NCBI GenBank assembly: GCA_009746045.1 | Contig: RPFO01000072.1 | Span: 3,933,778 to 3,997,777 of the forward strand | DNA from: Mesostigma viride | Lineage: Eukaryota; Streptophyta; Mesostigmatophyceae; Mesostigmatales; Mesostigmataceae | Direction: 5' to 3' | Length of the DNA: 64,000 nt | Shown: in pieces, positions 11,601-22,364 of the stretch | How positions within the stretch are numbered: the first letter of the stretch is position 1 | How the letters are laid out: every line of letters begins with the position of its first letter | The notes under the pieces: model-generated | The model's input: only the letters and a program-made list of their open reading frames with translations | Database searches by the model: none | What the model was told of the DNA's origin: nothing | Position numbers and translations under genes: made by a program

Positions 11601-14600
11601 GTGTTATGTGGGAATGCTTGAGCCATGGCAGTCTGGCTGGCAAATCCAAGTGTTTATATGTGATGCACAGCCGCACTGGCAGCAAATTTAAAGCACAGTA
11701 ATAATTTTTCTTGATTTTTATCACACCAATAAAGGGCAGGCAGGGGGGTTGATTTATATAACCAAACAAGCTTTTCCCTTGCCCTGTAGCAGCTCGCAGC
11801 AATAATTCATTGTCCAGTCCAGTATGCGCATCTCCAGTTCTGCACTATGACTTGATATTAAAGTAACTTTTACAAGTTGTGTGGCCAGTTAATGGATGTT
11901 GAATACCTGGCGATAAGTTTTTAGGTTGTCAACTTCTTGTCATCTTCCTGCTGTGTCTGTGATCGAGGAAAGTCCCATTTTCACATACCAGGATATTAGC
12001 TAGTCTGATCAGTTATACATGTGATTGGTTTTAATTCTTTAGTACATTCAGTACACCTTTCCACGTATGGCATGTTGAAAAGGATGGGAGCGATGATGTG
12101 CATGCGTTTGCAGCGGCTTGTCCGACTGTGTGCCATGTTTTTCAAACAGCCCTGGTGGCTGGGACCTCTCTACGCCGCTTATGAAGCGAAGGCAAGCGGA
12201 CCTTGACCGTCTACAGGTGCGTTTGGATTACGCCCTTGTTGTCTCTTCACAGGCAAACCCAGCGCACCCTCTGGCTTTCTACAGGAGGGACCCTGGAACC
12301 AGATCTCTTTCTATAGATGTACTCTTAACGTTTTCTTTTCTGATGTCCACAAAAGGGTGCTTCAAAACCGCGGCATGTGCCTGTTGGGAGTGCAAAGCCT
12401 GTCATGTTTTCATGGAAAAGGATAAGCTATGGGTGTCGAACTGGCAACGTAGTTGGAGCTGTCATGTAGGCTAGGTAAAGATGCACAAGCATCGTGCCTG
12501 TTGCTAACGGAGCCCATCTACCCACTAAGTAGACTGTCCTGCTTGTAGAAGTGTTCAGCCACACACATATGGTGCATACATTAAATTTTCTGAAGACCTG
12601 TTATAAAGTGCACCGACCAAAAAAAGGCTACATGGCTAACCGTTCGTTATGATAACTCATTCTCGTGCAACTTTGCGTTGGTCTGTCAATTACAGGAGCT
12701 TTTCTATTCGGACCCGTTGAAAGCGACACGGGTGATGAAGAACAGGGAGTCAGCGGCCAGGTCACGGGCAAGCAAGGCTCAGCGCTTTGCCAAGCTGCAA
12801 CAGGAGGTAAGCATTGATTGGTGTGGAGAATCAGGTGGCAGTTTTACCGACTAACAGGCTGTTGCCCAGATCACACCACTTACCTGTTGATAGTTGACCA
12901 TGTTTACTTTCCTGGACACTTCACAACAATACTCGAGTTCATCCTGCGTGAGCATCGTGGTGTCATTTACTTGTGCGGTGTCCTATGTTATTGCAACACC
13001 AGCTGGGTGGCTTGTGGGCAAAGTGCCAAGCCCAGAAATTCCTCGCATACTAATTTTGAGTTCTTTCTTGGAGAATGCTTTCGTGCCTGCAGGTGAAGAG
13101 ACTGACTGAAGAGAAAATGCAAGACGAGCAGCGCCTCCAGTTCAAGGACAGAGTCATAATGGTGTGTTCTTGGGGGTAGAGGGGGCTTGCTGAGCTGTGG
13201 TTGGGCTGGCGTTTTTTTGCAAGTTGCCATGCTGTACCAGAGCCACATAATCTTTGAAAGGTAAAAAGGAACGTGTTACCGTAGGATGTCATGATGAACT
13301 ATTAAGCGCCTTCAAGCCGCTGTACGCAGCGATCATGCACAGTTGATACAGCCTCATACCGGTCAATACAGCCTCTGCAAGATATTTAGGGACCAGGAAC
13401 TTGGGGTTGTAACTGGACCACGGTGATGTTTATCATTTGAGGCGCTCCGCCACGTAGCCGTTTCTGAACTAGCCCTTGTGAGGGTGGGGTGGGGTGGGGT
13501 GGGGTGGGTGGGGTGGGGTGGGGTGGGGTGGGGTGGGGTGGGGTGGGGTGGGGTGGGGTGGCCAGGGTGGGGTGGGGTGGCCGGGGTGGGGTGGCCAGGG
13601 TGGGGTGGGGTGGCCGGGGTGGCCGGGGTGGGGTGGCCGGGGTGGGGTGGCCAGGGTGGGGTGGGGTGGCCGGGGTGGGGTGGCCGGGGTGGGGTGGCCG
13701 GGGTGGGGTGGCCGGGGTGGGGTGGCTGGGGTGGGGTGGGGTGGGGTGGGGTGGGGTGGGGTGGGGTGGGGTGGGGTGGGGTGGGGTGGGGTGGGGTGGG
13801 GTGGGGTGGGGTGGGGTGGGGTGGGGTGGGGTGGGGTGGGGTGGGGTGGGGTGGGGTGGGGTGGCCAGGGTGGGGTGGGGTGGCCGGGGTGGGGTGGCCA
13901 GGGTGGGGTGGGGTGGCCGGGGTGGCCGGGGTGGGGTGGCCGGGGTGGGGTGGCCGGGGTGGGGTGGGGGTGGGGTGGGGTGGGGTGGGGTGGGGTGGGG
14001 TGGGGTGGGGTGGGGTGGGGTGGGGTGGGGTGGGGGGTGGGGTGGGGTGGGTGGGGTGGGTGGGGTGGGGTGGGGTGGGGTGGGGGGTGGGTGGGGGGTG
14101 GGGTGGGGTTGGTGGGGTGGGTGGGGTGGGGTGGGGTGGGGTGGGGTGGGGTGGGGTGGGGTGGCCGGGGTGGCCGGGGTGGCCGCGGTGGCCGGGGTGG
14201 CCGGGGTGGCCGGGGTGGGGTGGGGTGGGGTGGCCGGGGTGGGGTGGCCGGGGTGGGGTGGCCGGGGTGGGGTGGCTGGGGTCGGGTGGGGTGGGGGGAG
14301 AACATGGGGGTGAGCGCGTAGGCGGGTGGACGAGAGTGGCTAATGTAGGAAAATTGCAAAGCGTTCTTAGACAAAGGGACCTGAAGCATTGTGAGATAGC
14401 GCTGCTGATGATCTGATGTGTTACCATCAGAACATTTCTCTTGCTAGTTTATCTGCTCTTGTTATCTATTGGGAGCCGTTGGATAAAGTAGAATGACTTG
14501 TCTCGCATAAGTAAGGTATGACAACAAGGATTAAACAATAGTTGATGCTGGCACATGTATGGGCTGCTTTAGCACTCCGCGTGCCGACTCAGCCCAGGTG

Positions 14601-15086
14601 GTTTCTATACATGCAGGCTTCCCCAACAGGGATGCATGTTATTCTTTATGCTTACACCCCGCCATGCTGGGTTGCTGGTAACTGGTATCCAATCGTTGTG
14701 CAGTTCGGGTTATTGATTCGTTTGTGGTTTACTCTTGTAATGGCCATGATTTGCATCATGGCTAACCTTACCCCTTGTAATACGGTGCATAATTTCCTAT
14801 AACAGCGCACTGCTCTTCATACTATGCCTTGCGTGGTTTCAAATCTATCACTTCTGTGCATGGCTGGTCCAAACTGGAAACAGGAACTAACGCAACAGTT
14901 GGAGAATTTGAAGAAATTAACAGCAGAGCAGAAGGTCCGGTAATGTCTACGGGGTGTGGCAGCCTGGAAATCCAGTTGAAAATACCAGTCTTGTTGATGT
15001 CTTTATCTTTGGGACTTGCAACATTTCAGGACAAAGCTGTGTCACATCAAGGCAGGAAGATTAATGGGCAGTGTCCCAGCGACTGA
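8700..15086 (+). CDS. bZIP transcription factor, nine exons
   Basis: Exons assembled by phase and GT-AG signals: 8700-9009, 9576-9656, 10046-10282, 10967-11489, 12114-12216, 12696-12806, 13093-13161, 14884-14934 and 15030-15086. All junctions keep frame and give 513 residues. Exon 4 encodes a Gln- and Pro-rich region. Exon 6 encodes the basic region: DP near residue 424, then N434-R-E-S-A-A-R-S-R442, followed nine residues later by L452, which is the invariant N-x7-R-x9-L spacing of bZIP proteins. The zipper runs through exons 6-8 with L452, L459, L480 and L487 in register and two non-Leu positions between. The short stretch before the basic region resembles plant VIP1/RF2a-type bZIPs, but R replaces the usual K in the ARSK motif, so subgroup is unsure. 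It should dimerise and bind DNA in the nucleus. The start at the MMDPS codon is a choice; the frame is open upstream. Intron 7 holds a large GGGGT array. Confidence 0.82.
13484..14299 (+). repeat. (GGGGT)n array with GGCC(G/A) higher-order variants, in bZIP intron 7
   Basis: About 0.8 kb of GGGGT units interrupted by GGCCGGGGT and GGCCAGGGT variants. A roughly 100-170-bp pattern of variants at 13560-13735 recurs at 13861-13970, so part of the array was duplicated as a block. The G-rich strand is the coding strand of the bZIP gene, so the intron transcript is G-rich. Confidence 0.95.
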
Positions 15087-16030
15087 CTGCACAGCTGTTG
15101 GATTCAACTTGGAACTGGCTATTTGACAGCTGTAGGCATCTGGTCCCTCAGCGGGAACAGGAAAACATGCACAACTGCACATGCATGAGAAGCACTTCTA
15201 GTGCTTTATTGTTGTAACGCAGACGAGTAGGCATGGGGAAATGCCCTTACTGGCTTTCAAATTTTGGGATTACCGAGTGGTTAAATTGCACCGCCATTTC
15301 TAGCATCTTTACCTTATGATCCCCGGCGTCTCCTTTTTTTCCATTTGGTCCCTACTTGAAGGGGTGTGTTTTGGAATGTGGACTTGCAGGCTGCCTGTTG
15401 GCAGCAAAGACCATTGGAAGCGTATTTATTGCGGCTCGTGTTATGTCCGTCCAAGGATTGGTTCCTTTTAGTATACATTTTCTTCATTATCATGCATGCC
15501 AGATCTCGCCATTTAGTTTGAGAGGATGAAGCCACAACCGTGTGCTGCAGAGTGAGGTACCGGACAAAGTACAGATAGTGATGCAGATCGATGCCTGCAT
15601 GTAGGTGGCTCAATGTACTGTGTCAACTGCAGTCATATATGGACAGATCGTGGATGCGTGGTTGTGGACAAATTAAGTGCTTTGGGCCATTTTAGCTTGC
15701 AGTTTACCATGGTGTCTGAATGCCAGGTAATTCACGACGTTTCCAGATCACTGAGTCGCGGCCATGTGAGAGCAAGTGAGACAACCGTGTCTTTGACCAG
15801 TATTTAGTCATAATGCGTGCATGAACTATCTATTCACAACATCCTGTGTTACTTTTGAAGCTAACTTTGGGCTGGCTCGAAGCGCCTGTACGTCCGATTT
15901 GTGCATGACAATGCGGCTGAGCAAAGTTATATCAATCGAGCAGCAATTTTTTAATTACTTCGATGTTCATGTCGATCAATCATCAAGTCATCGTAACTTT
16001 GCTGTGGATGCTCTGTCAGGGTGAAGCTGG
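15087..16030. other. bZIP 3' flank, no further gene seen
   Basis: Follows the bZIP stop codon and presumably contains its 3' UTR. Only short frames without recognisable similarity occur before the first LINE reverse-transcriptase fragment. Confidence 0.4.
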
Positions 16031-16382
16031 CCTGCATGTTTGTGGCTCTCGAAGAAGGGTCCCGTTCCGTGATCGCTTCAAACTGTTGGGGAGCATGCTC
16101 CCTTACACCGCCGACGATGTGGACATCCGCATCGGCCTGGCCTGGGCTAGGCTTCGTTCGCTCAACACCTACTGGCACTCGAAGGGCCTGGGCGAGCACC
16201 GCAAGCGCATGCTCTTCAAGGTCCTCGTCCTAGGATCGATCGATCACGGTGCTTACGTATGGCGCCGAGGAATGGACACTCACGGACACACTGGCCGCCA
16301 AGCTAGACAGCGCGGTTTACAGGATGCTCCGACAGGTCCTGATCGAATGTACGGGGGGTTCCGCGCATAGGTCATTAGAGTC

Positions 16383-17318
16383 TTTGTATCATCGCTACGA
16401 AGCTCCAGGAGCTTGAAGACCTTCGCCAGGCTCAACAACGGGAGGCCACCGACCGCGCCCGCCGCCACTGCCGGGTGGTGCTGCGTCGCTTCCCCCAGAA
16501 GCCAGGTGAGACGTCAACCTCCCTTGCCGACGAGCTTAAGGACCAGCTCCTTACCCTCATGGGCCTGGTAGGTGAGGTAGAACTGCGTGGGTGCCACCGC
16601 CTTCCCCACTCACGGGACAAGGCGGCTCCCCCACCAGTCCTTCTCACCTTCCCCTCCCGTGAGGACAAGCAGCGGTTCCTCTCTCGTCGCAAGCGGTTGC
16701 ACGACCTCACCTGGACGCTGGACGATGACCTGACCCCCGCTCAGCAGCAATTAACAGCGACGTGACCTGTGGCCTGAATACCTCCGCCACAAGCAGGACC
16801 CCCAGAAGCCCATGCAAGGTGTACTGGAGGGGCGGGGACCTGATGATCAACCACAAGATGTGGACGCCCCCAGCGGGCTAGACTAGAATAGCCCTAGCTT
16901 GACTTCATTGGTAGTCACTGTTGCCATGGCAGCCATGCTTCGAATGTTTGCATGCCTAGCTGTGCCACCATACCTAGTCACGTGCACCGCTCACGCACGG
17001 TACACAACCAGCCACAGCCTTAGCTTAGTCTTTGTACAGCCATGCTACGTCATGGCCTCGATCAGATTCCTTGCCCACGCTCCTTGCTATTATGATATGC
17101 TCACATGGGTCTTATTGCACCCACAGTTTGCCGGATCGTTAGCATGTCTTTTAGCTAGTGCGCCCGAATGCAGCTGTGGCATGCCTTTGGCATGAAGGAG
17201 ACTGGGGGTCTCTGCCCTTTCTCGATCCTGTTGTGCACACACAGGGATTAAAAGCACTTCGGTGCTCCGTGACTCCCCAACGGGAGCACGAGTTTAATTA
17301 ATTAATTAATTTGTATCA
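16383..17318 (+). mobile_element. ORF1-only LINE relative inserted in LINE reverse transcriptase
   Basis: Flanked by 9-bp duplications TTTGTATCA at 16383-16391 and 17310-17318. It contains the C-terminal part of an ORF1 protein (about 16440-16881, with a frame break near 16745; visible blocks RKRLHDLTWTLDDDLTPAQQ and YWRGGDLMINHKMW). About 390 bp of 3' UTR follow, then the hairpin CTCCCCAACGGGAG at 17273-17286 and a (TTAA)n tail. No reverse transcriptase lies between the ORF1 stop and the 3' end. Confidence 0.85.
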
Positions 17319-17719
17319 GGGTATGCCTCGCATTTCGGACGAGATTAGGCAGCATAGGATACTGCATTTGTAAAACATATCTTGCTCGCACCAGATATTA
17401 ATTAATTAATTATCAACATCACTCCGTTGGGAGTCAATGTAGCACATATCCCTGAGAAGGGGCATATGGCTTTAATACATCCTAGGCTACTTCATGCAAG
17501 GGTGGGAATGTAAGCTACCCTAGCTCTAGGTGCACCAGGGCACCCGCACCACCATGCTGTCTCAGGTTCAACCCGCCTAGGGGGGGGATCCTGGCACGGG
17601 GGAGGAAGATCATCATGTGGCTATACAAGAGCTAGGACATGGCTTCTCGACAGAGAGCATCTCTCTGCATGGCATAGCATGGCTAAATTCTTAATGCAAC
17701 ATCCATGGGGGTCCCATTA

Positions 17720-19255
17720 TATAGGCATTAAATTAAATTAAATTAAATTATAACATGTCTCCGTTGGGAGAAAATGTAGCACATATTCCAGGTTGGATGG
17801 GTGGTGTGGAGGAAGCCGCGTAATCGAACTAACCTAACTCTAAGCTATATCTAGTCTAGAAAAGCCTATCTACGCTACTCATCAAAACGGCTCATCAAAA
17901 CGGCTCCTCCTCTTGGGGGGGGGCGGCTTGCCCACAGGGGCTGGCGTGTGAGCCTTGACAATCTTCTGCCACCGCTTCTTGTCCTGCATGGCAGTCCAGA
18001 GAAGGGAGAGAGAGGGGATGCGGTACTCAAACTGGGCTGGGACCACTAGGTCGTCCAGCAACATCTGGGTATAGGTCATGGCATGTTTCCCTACCCTTTT
18101 AGGGATGTTCTTGGGGCCAGGCCAGGTCAAAATATGCGGCCCTGGTTGGCCGAGCCGCTGGGGACCGGCCAGACCAAGGGCGGTGTCGACCTGGCTGGTG
18201 CGAGAAAGATGTCCTACAAATGCTATCCTACGCTGCCTAATCTCATCCGAAATACGAGGCATACCGTGATACAAAAACTCTAAGGACCTACGCTGAGAAA
18301 ACCCTACATTCAGGACCTGTCGGAGCATCCTGGTTACCGTGCCGTCTATTCTGATCAGCCGTGCCGTCTAGCTTGGCTGCCAGTCGCAAGCGGTTGCACG
18401 ACCTCACCTGGACGCTGGATGACGACCTAACCCCCGCTCAGCAACAGCAGCGACGCGACCTGTGGCCGGAATACCTCCGCCATAAGCAGGACCCCCAGAA
18501 GCCCAAGGTGTACTGGAGGGGCGGGGACCTGATGATCAACCACAAGATGTGGACGCCCCCAGCGGGCTAGAATAGCAATAGCCCTAGCTTGTAACCATTG
18601 GAGTCACTGTCGCTAAGGCAGCCATGCCTAGAATGTTTGCCTAGCTGTGCCAACAAACCTAGTCACGTGCCGCCAACGCACGGTACACAACCAGCCATAG
18701 CCTTAGCCTAGTTCTAGTACAGCCATGCTACGCCCTGGCTATGTTCAGATTACTTGCCCACGCTCCTTGCTATGACATGCTCACATGGGTCTTATTGCAC
18801 CCACAGTTTGCCGGATCGTTAGCCTGTCCTTTTAGCTAGCCGCGCCCGATTGCAGCTGTGGCATGCCTTTGGCATGAAGGAGACTGGGGGTCTCTGCCCT
18901 TTCTCCTGTAGTGCACACACAGGGATTAAAAGCACTTCGGTGCTCCGTGACTCCCCAACGGGAGCACGAGTTTAATTAATTAATTAATTGGCTGCCAGTG
19001 TTGCCGTGAGTGTCCATGCCTCGGCGCCATACGTGAGCACCGTGAGGACGAGGACCTTGAAGAGCATGCGCTTGCGGTGCTCGTCCAGGCCCTTGGAGCG
19101 CCACTGGGTGTTGAGCGAACGGAGCTTGGCCCAGGAAAGGCCGATGCGGGTGTCCACACCGTCGGCAGTGTCAGGAAGCCAACTCCCCAACAGCTTGAAG
19201 CGGTCGCGGAATGGGACCTCCGTCCCGTCGAGCAGGCGCGGCAGATTATAGGCAT
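17720..19255 (-). mobile_element. Minus-strand LINE (RT C-terminus) inserted in the ORF1-only element
   Basis: Flanked by 9-bp duplications TATAGGCAT at 17720-17728 and 19247-19255. The coding pieces 19246-19000 and 18384-17882 join across a later insertion into one reverse-transcriptase C-terminus (TYGAEAWTLTATLA, then KLDGT, then GMPRISDEIRQRR and the KKRWQKIVK block), with an extra 22-bp duplication near 18335-18360. It ends with the hairpin at 17770-17759 (minus) and a five-nucleotide-period tail at 17729-17752. Confidence 0.85.
18373..18999 (+). mobile_element. Short ORF1-only element, youngest layer of the nest
   Basis: Flanked by 12-bp duplications TTGGCTGCCAGT at 18373-18384 and 18988-18999; the first two bases may belong to the tail. 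It carries an intact ORF1 C-terminus (to the stop at 18570), 380 bp of 3' UTR, the hairpin CTCCCCAACGGGAG at 18951-18964 and a (TTAA)n tail. It interrupts the minus-strand LINE reverse transcriptase in the middle of a codon block. Confidence 0.9.
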
Positions 19256-19925
19256 GGCTTGGCTAAATTCTGAAGGCAACATCCATGGGGGCCATTATGG
19301 GCGCACATGCGCGTGGGCCACATGCTAGGCTAAGCCTTACTAATCTACACTGCTGGTATATATATTCCTAGTCTGAGGTGGCAGGAGGGGGCTGCCAGGG
19401 CTTGTGGTCGACGTGGATGACCGCCCCCCTCCAGTATACCGGCGCACCAGATAGATATACCAGCTAGGGGGATACCGCCCTTGGTCTGGCCGGCCCCAAG
19501 AGGCTTGGCCAACCGGCAGGGCGGCACATCCTGACCTGGCCTGGCCCCAAGGACATCCCTAGAAAGCTGGGTAAACCTGCCAATGATGAACTACATCCAG
19601 ATGTTGCTGGCCGACCTATAGTGGTCCCAGCTCAGTTTGAACACCGCATTCACTCCCTCTCTCTTCTTTGGACTGCTATGCAGTACAAGAAGAGGTGGCA
19701 TGCAGAAGATTGTCCAGGCTCACACGCCAGCCCCTGTGGGCAAGCCCCCTCCCCCCAAGCGGAAGGGGCGCTTTGCTGAGTAGCGGTAGTTAGGATTTTC
19801 TAGACTAGATAGCTTAGAGTTAGCTTAGTTCGATTACACGCGGCTTCGCCCACCTCCACCCATCCAGCAAGGAATATATGCTGCATGATCTCCCAACGGA
19901 GCCATAAGTAAGTAAGGTAAGTAAG

Positions 19926-20040
19926 AACTTGCGTGTCATGCGCAAAGGCATGCCACGGAGTACTATGCTAATCTCATTAGAAAAATAACTACACAAAAGT
20001 TTAAACAAATATCGTCTGCATCATCCCCCAACCGTTAGGC
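19926..20040. repeat. Dispersed repeat, second copy near 48840
   Basis: About 115 bp starting with CTTGCGTGTCATGCGC and containing TACTATGCTAATCT and the word CATCATSCCCCAACC. It matches 48842-48950 with about 80% identity by eye. Both copies are preceded by a GTAA-rich stretch. Nature unknown. Confidence 0.7.
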
Positions 20041-20050
20041 ACTAGATGGG

Positions 20051-20708
20051 GATGCAGTGAACGCCAATACGCCGTATAATACGGTAAATACGCCGTATTA
20101 TACAATACGGCGGGGTTTGGCGTACTAACGTACTAGAAATACGGCGTATTGCGTTCTCAACGCCAATACGGCGCATAATACGTATTTTTCGCGTATTATA
20201 CGGCGCCCGGCTCCGGAATTTGGCGCCAGAGCTAGTTTTGGCGTTGCTGACCTAGGCAGGTACGCAGCCTGAACCGTACTTGGGGAGTACGGGCCTACGG
20301 TTGGTCCCGCTTGTCATCTCTGCCAGTTGACGGCGTGGGTAAACGATGGCAAAACGAGACCGACTTGCATAAATATGATAGTTGACCTCCGCGGCCATGG
20401 AGGTGCAGAAATCTGACTGGTATGGGAGCATGGCTTGACATTTTGAACTGCAATTTTGCAGGCATGATCCATAGGTCCTAAACAGCGTATATCATTGGCA
20501 GGCAACGCCTGGGTGTGCGCAGATATGTCTCGACCCTATGCTCGGTGCAGCAACCTCGTTTGATCAGCGACCAGGTCGGTCGCCGTGCATGTGCTAACTG
20601 TTACTAGGCGGGAAATAAGTCGATACGTTTGTACGCGGATAGATGTGTAAAATATATTGCTGACATGTTTTATTGGCGACGACGGCCAGGAAAGCGGCTC
20701 GCAGCTAC
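20051..20708. repeat. Cluster of ACGGCGTAT-type palindromes (20070-20215), then no recognised gene
   Basis: The words TACGCCGTAT, ATACGGCG and GTATTATACGG recur about eight times in alternating orientation within 150 bp, so the strand can fold into several alternative hairpins. A related cluster lies at 23302-23395. The remainder to 20708 holds no recognisable gene; an open stretch around 20680-20720 (read through the removed insertion) is short and unassigned. Confidence 0.65.
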
Positions 20709-22364
20709 ATCGATGAGGTGAATTGAATTGAATTGAATTGTAACATAACTCCGTTGGGAGTATATGTAGCACACAGCCCTTGAGAGGGGGGCATATGGCC
20801 TATCATACATCCTAAGCTACTTCCTGCAAGGGTGGGGATGTAAAGGACCCTTGCTCTAGGTGCACCAGGGCACTTGCATCCCATGATCTTCAAGCTATGC
20901 CCAGCGAAGGGGGAGCCTGTCATGGGGGGGAAGAGCAGCATAGCTATACAAAGAAGCTAGGGCATGGCGTCTCAGCAGAGAGTTACTCCCTGCATGGGCA
21001 CAACATAACTAAATAAAGCTAGGCATCATCTGGGGTGTGGCTCATCATAGGCACACATGTACATGATTAAGGAAAGCGCGTGGCTTAGCTAGGATAGTGC
21101 CTCTAGGAGGCGTACATGTACATGGCCACGGTCTATCTATTCTGCACTACTACTGCTGTATTCCCCTAAGCTGGGGCGTCTGGAGTCGCTGGGGCCGCGG
21201 GGGGGGGGGGGTCGCCTGCCAGGGCTTGTGGCCGACGTAGATGGCCGCCCCCTTCCAGTACACCGGCTGGCCCGCCTTGGTCTGCCGGAGCTGGAGGTAG
21301 ATCGGCCATAGCTCCCGTCGCCGTTGTTGCTGCGCCAGGGTCAGGTCGTCATCAAGGGTGAAGAGAGTCTTCTCGAGCCGCTTGCGGCGTCTGAGAAAAG
21401 AAATCTTGTCCGCCGGGGTCTTAAAGGTGAGAAGGAGCGGGGGCGGCCCTGCCTTACCCCGCGCGCGGGGAAGGCGGTGGGCGGCCAGCGCGATCTCACC
21501 GATAAGGCCCATGCGACCAAGGATTTCTCGCTCAAACGCACGCAAAAGCTTCTCGGAAGTCTCACCTTCCTCCATGGTGAAGTTCTTGACAATGACGTTG
21601 AGGCTGCGCTGGGCGAGCTCGGCCTCCTCGCGGAGGTCAAGCGTCTGCCGTTGGAGCTGGGCTGCGACGGCGGAGGTGGTGGAGGTGGTATGTTGCTTAA
21701 GCATGTCCGCCCAGGTGGTGATGGGAGGAGCATCGCCGGCCAGGCCAGCCGGGGCTGGCTTGGCGGCAATGTCCTTCACCGCCTGGGCGGTGAGGCCTGC
21801 CGTGTTCTGCAGAACCTCGATAGCGATGGCGTTGTCCTTAAGACGCTGGTCGATGTCACGGAGCTGGGCGGTGATGGCGTCGGAGGTGGAGGTGGTGGCG
21901 GTGGAGGAGGCGAGGAGGGTGGAGGTGGCGGTGGAGATGGTGGAGGTGGCGGTGGAAAGGAGGGGAAGCTCGGCAGTCAGCGTGCCGCCGATGGCCGCCA
22001 CTTCTGCAGCAATGGGGTCCACGTGCTCCTCGAGGACCTCCTTAAGGAGTGAGCGGAGGGAGGATTCGGTTAAGGTGGTGGTGAGAGGCTTGGGGGGCCA
22101 AAGCTCCCCGATGGAGCGTCCAAGGAGGGAAAAGAGAGCGAATTGCTGGAGGAAGGGGCGGTGGAGGCTGGGAATGATGTCGAAAGAGGCGAGACGAACC
22201 CAGCGAGGGTCAAAGAGGCGACCTTGGTTGAAGAGCTGCTTGCATAGTGCAAGAAGCGAGGCGTGCGTTCCATAAAACACGCAGACCAGGATGCGTTCCG
22301 GGTTAAGCGTGTCAAGGAAGCCGGGCTGGCTGGCTTCGGCGACAAAGTCAAGATCGATGAGGTG
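20709..22364 (-). mobile_element. ORF1-only LINE relative with 12-bp duplication
   Basis: Flanked by 12-bp duplications ATCGATGAGGTG at 20709-20720 and 22353-22364. On the minus strand it starts inside ORF1, runs through the stop at 21150 and a 390-bp 3' UTR, and ends with the hairpin CTCCCAACGGAG (20760-20749, minus) and a CAATT-type tail at 20721-20742. No endonuclease or reverse transcriptase is present. Confidence 0.92.
21150..22280 (-). CDS. LINE ORF1 protein (RNA-binding, L1-ORF1p-like), open frame
   Basis: A 376-residue frame from the first ATG. The frame remains open upstream to the element boundary, so the true N-terminus was lost by truncation. An N-terminal helical part is followed by a Ser/Thr/Ala-rich linker (about residues 105-135), then a segment with coiled-coil character (QLRDIDQRLKDNAIAIEVLQ). 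The C-terminal half (about 220-360) is homologous to the ORF1 at 39678-40590, with the shared pattern VIVKNF, FxxPADKxxFLRRRKRL, LDDDLTxAQQ and PVYWKGxAIYV. This matches the RRM-plus-C-terminal-domain layout of L1 ORF1p, which binds element RNA. Unlike its relatives it has no frame break, although the element lacks ORF2. Confidence 0.75.
   Translation of the reverse strand: MFYGTHASLLALCKQLFNQGRLFDPRWVRLASFDIIPSLHRPFLQQFALFSLLGRSIGELWPPKPLTTTLTESSLRSLLKEVLEEHVDPIAAEVAAIGGTLTAELPLLSTATSTISTATSTLLASSTATTSTSDAITAQLRDIDQRLKDNAIAIEVLQNTAGLTAQAVKDIAAKPAPAGLAGDAPPITTWADMLKQHTTSTTSAVAAQLQRQTLDLREEAELAQRSLNVIVKNFTMEEGETSEKLLRAFEREILGRMGLIGEIALAAHRLPRARGKAGPPPLLLTFKTPADKISFLRRRKRLEKTLFTLDDDLTLAQQQRRRELWPIYLQLRQTKAGQPVYWKGAAIYVGHKPWQATPPPPRPQRLQTPQLRGIQQ

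Larger units (their letters stand above)
17388..19453 (-). mobile_element. Minus-strand ORF1-only element inserted in LINE reverse transcriptase
   Basis: Flanked by 10-bp duplications GCACCAGATA at 17388-17397 and 19444-19453. Reading on the minus strand, it begins with the end of an ORF1 frame (19443-19372: PVYWRGAVIHVDHKPWQ, then stop). The 3' UTR follows, interrupted by a later LINE, and ends at the hairpin (CTCCCAACGGAG on the minus strand, 17433-17422) and a TTAA tail at 17398-17411. A roughly 45-bp stretch containing CATCCATGGGGG is present on both sides of the inner LINE. Confidence 0.8.
16030..19925 (+). mobile_element. 5'-truncated APE-type LINE, split into three pieces by later insertions
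   Basis: The pieces 16030-16391, 17319-17397 and 19454-19925 read in order as the C-terminal part of the same reverse-transcriptase protein encoded at 43326-44705: the FRDRFKLLGS block, then the YQGMPRISDEIRQ block, then GRHILTWPGP and the KKRW block. The element ends with the hairpin CTCCCAACGGAG at 19890-19901 and a (GTAA)n-like tail at 19905-19925. Frames are broken, so it is a pseudogene copy. It is the oldest layer of the nest. Confidence 0.85.

Noticed and set aside
13363-14427. Long Pro-His and Gly-Val-Trp frames on both strands
   Set aside because: Products of the GGGGT array, which lies within a bZIP intron.
17568-17580. tRNA B-box-like word GGTTCAACCCGCC
   Set aside because: No matching A box or cloverleaf around it; it is part of the ORF1-only family's 3' UTR.
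21324-22275. Plus-strand frames of 242 and 305 residues
   Set aside because: Shadows of the minus-strand ORF1; the homology with other ORF1 copies is only on the minus strand.
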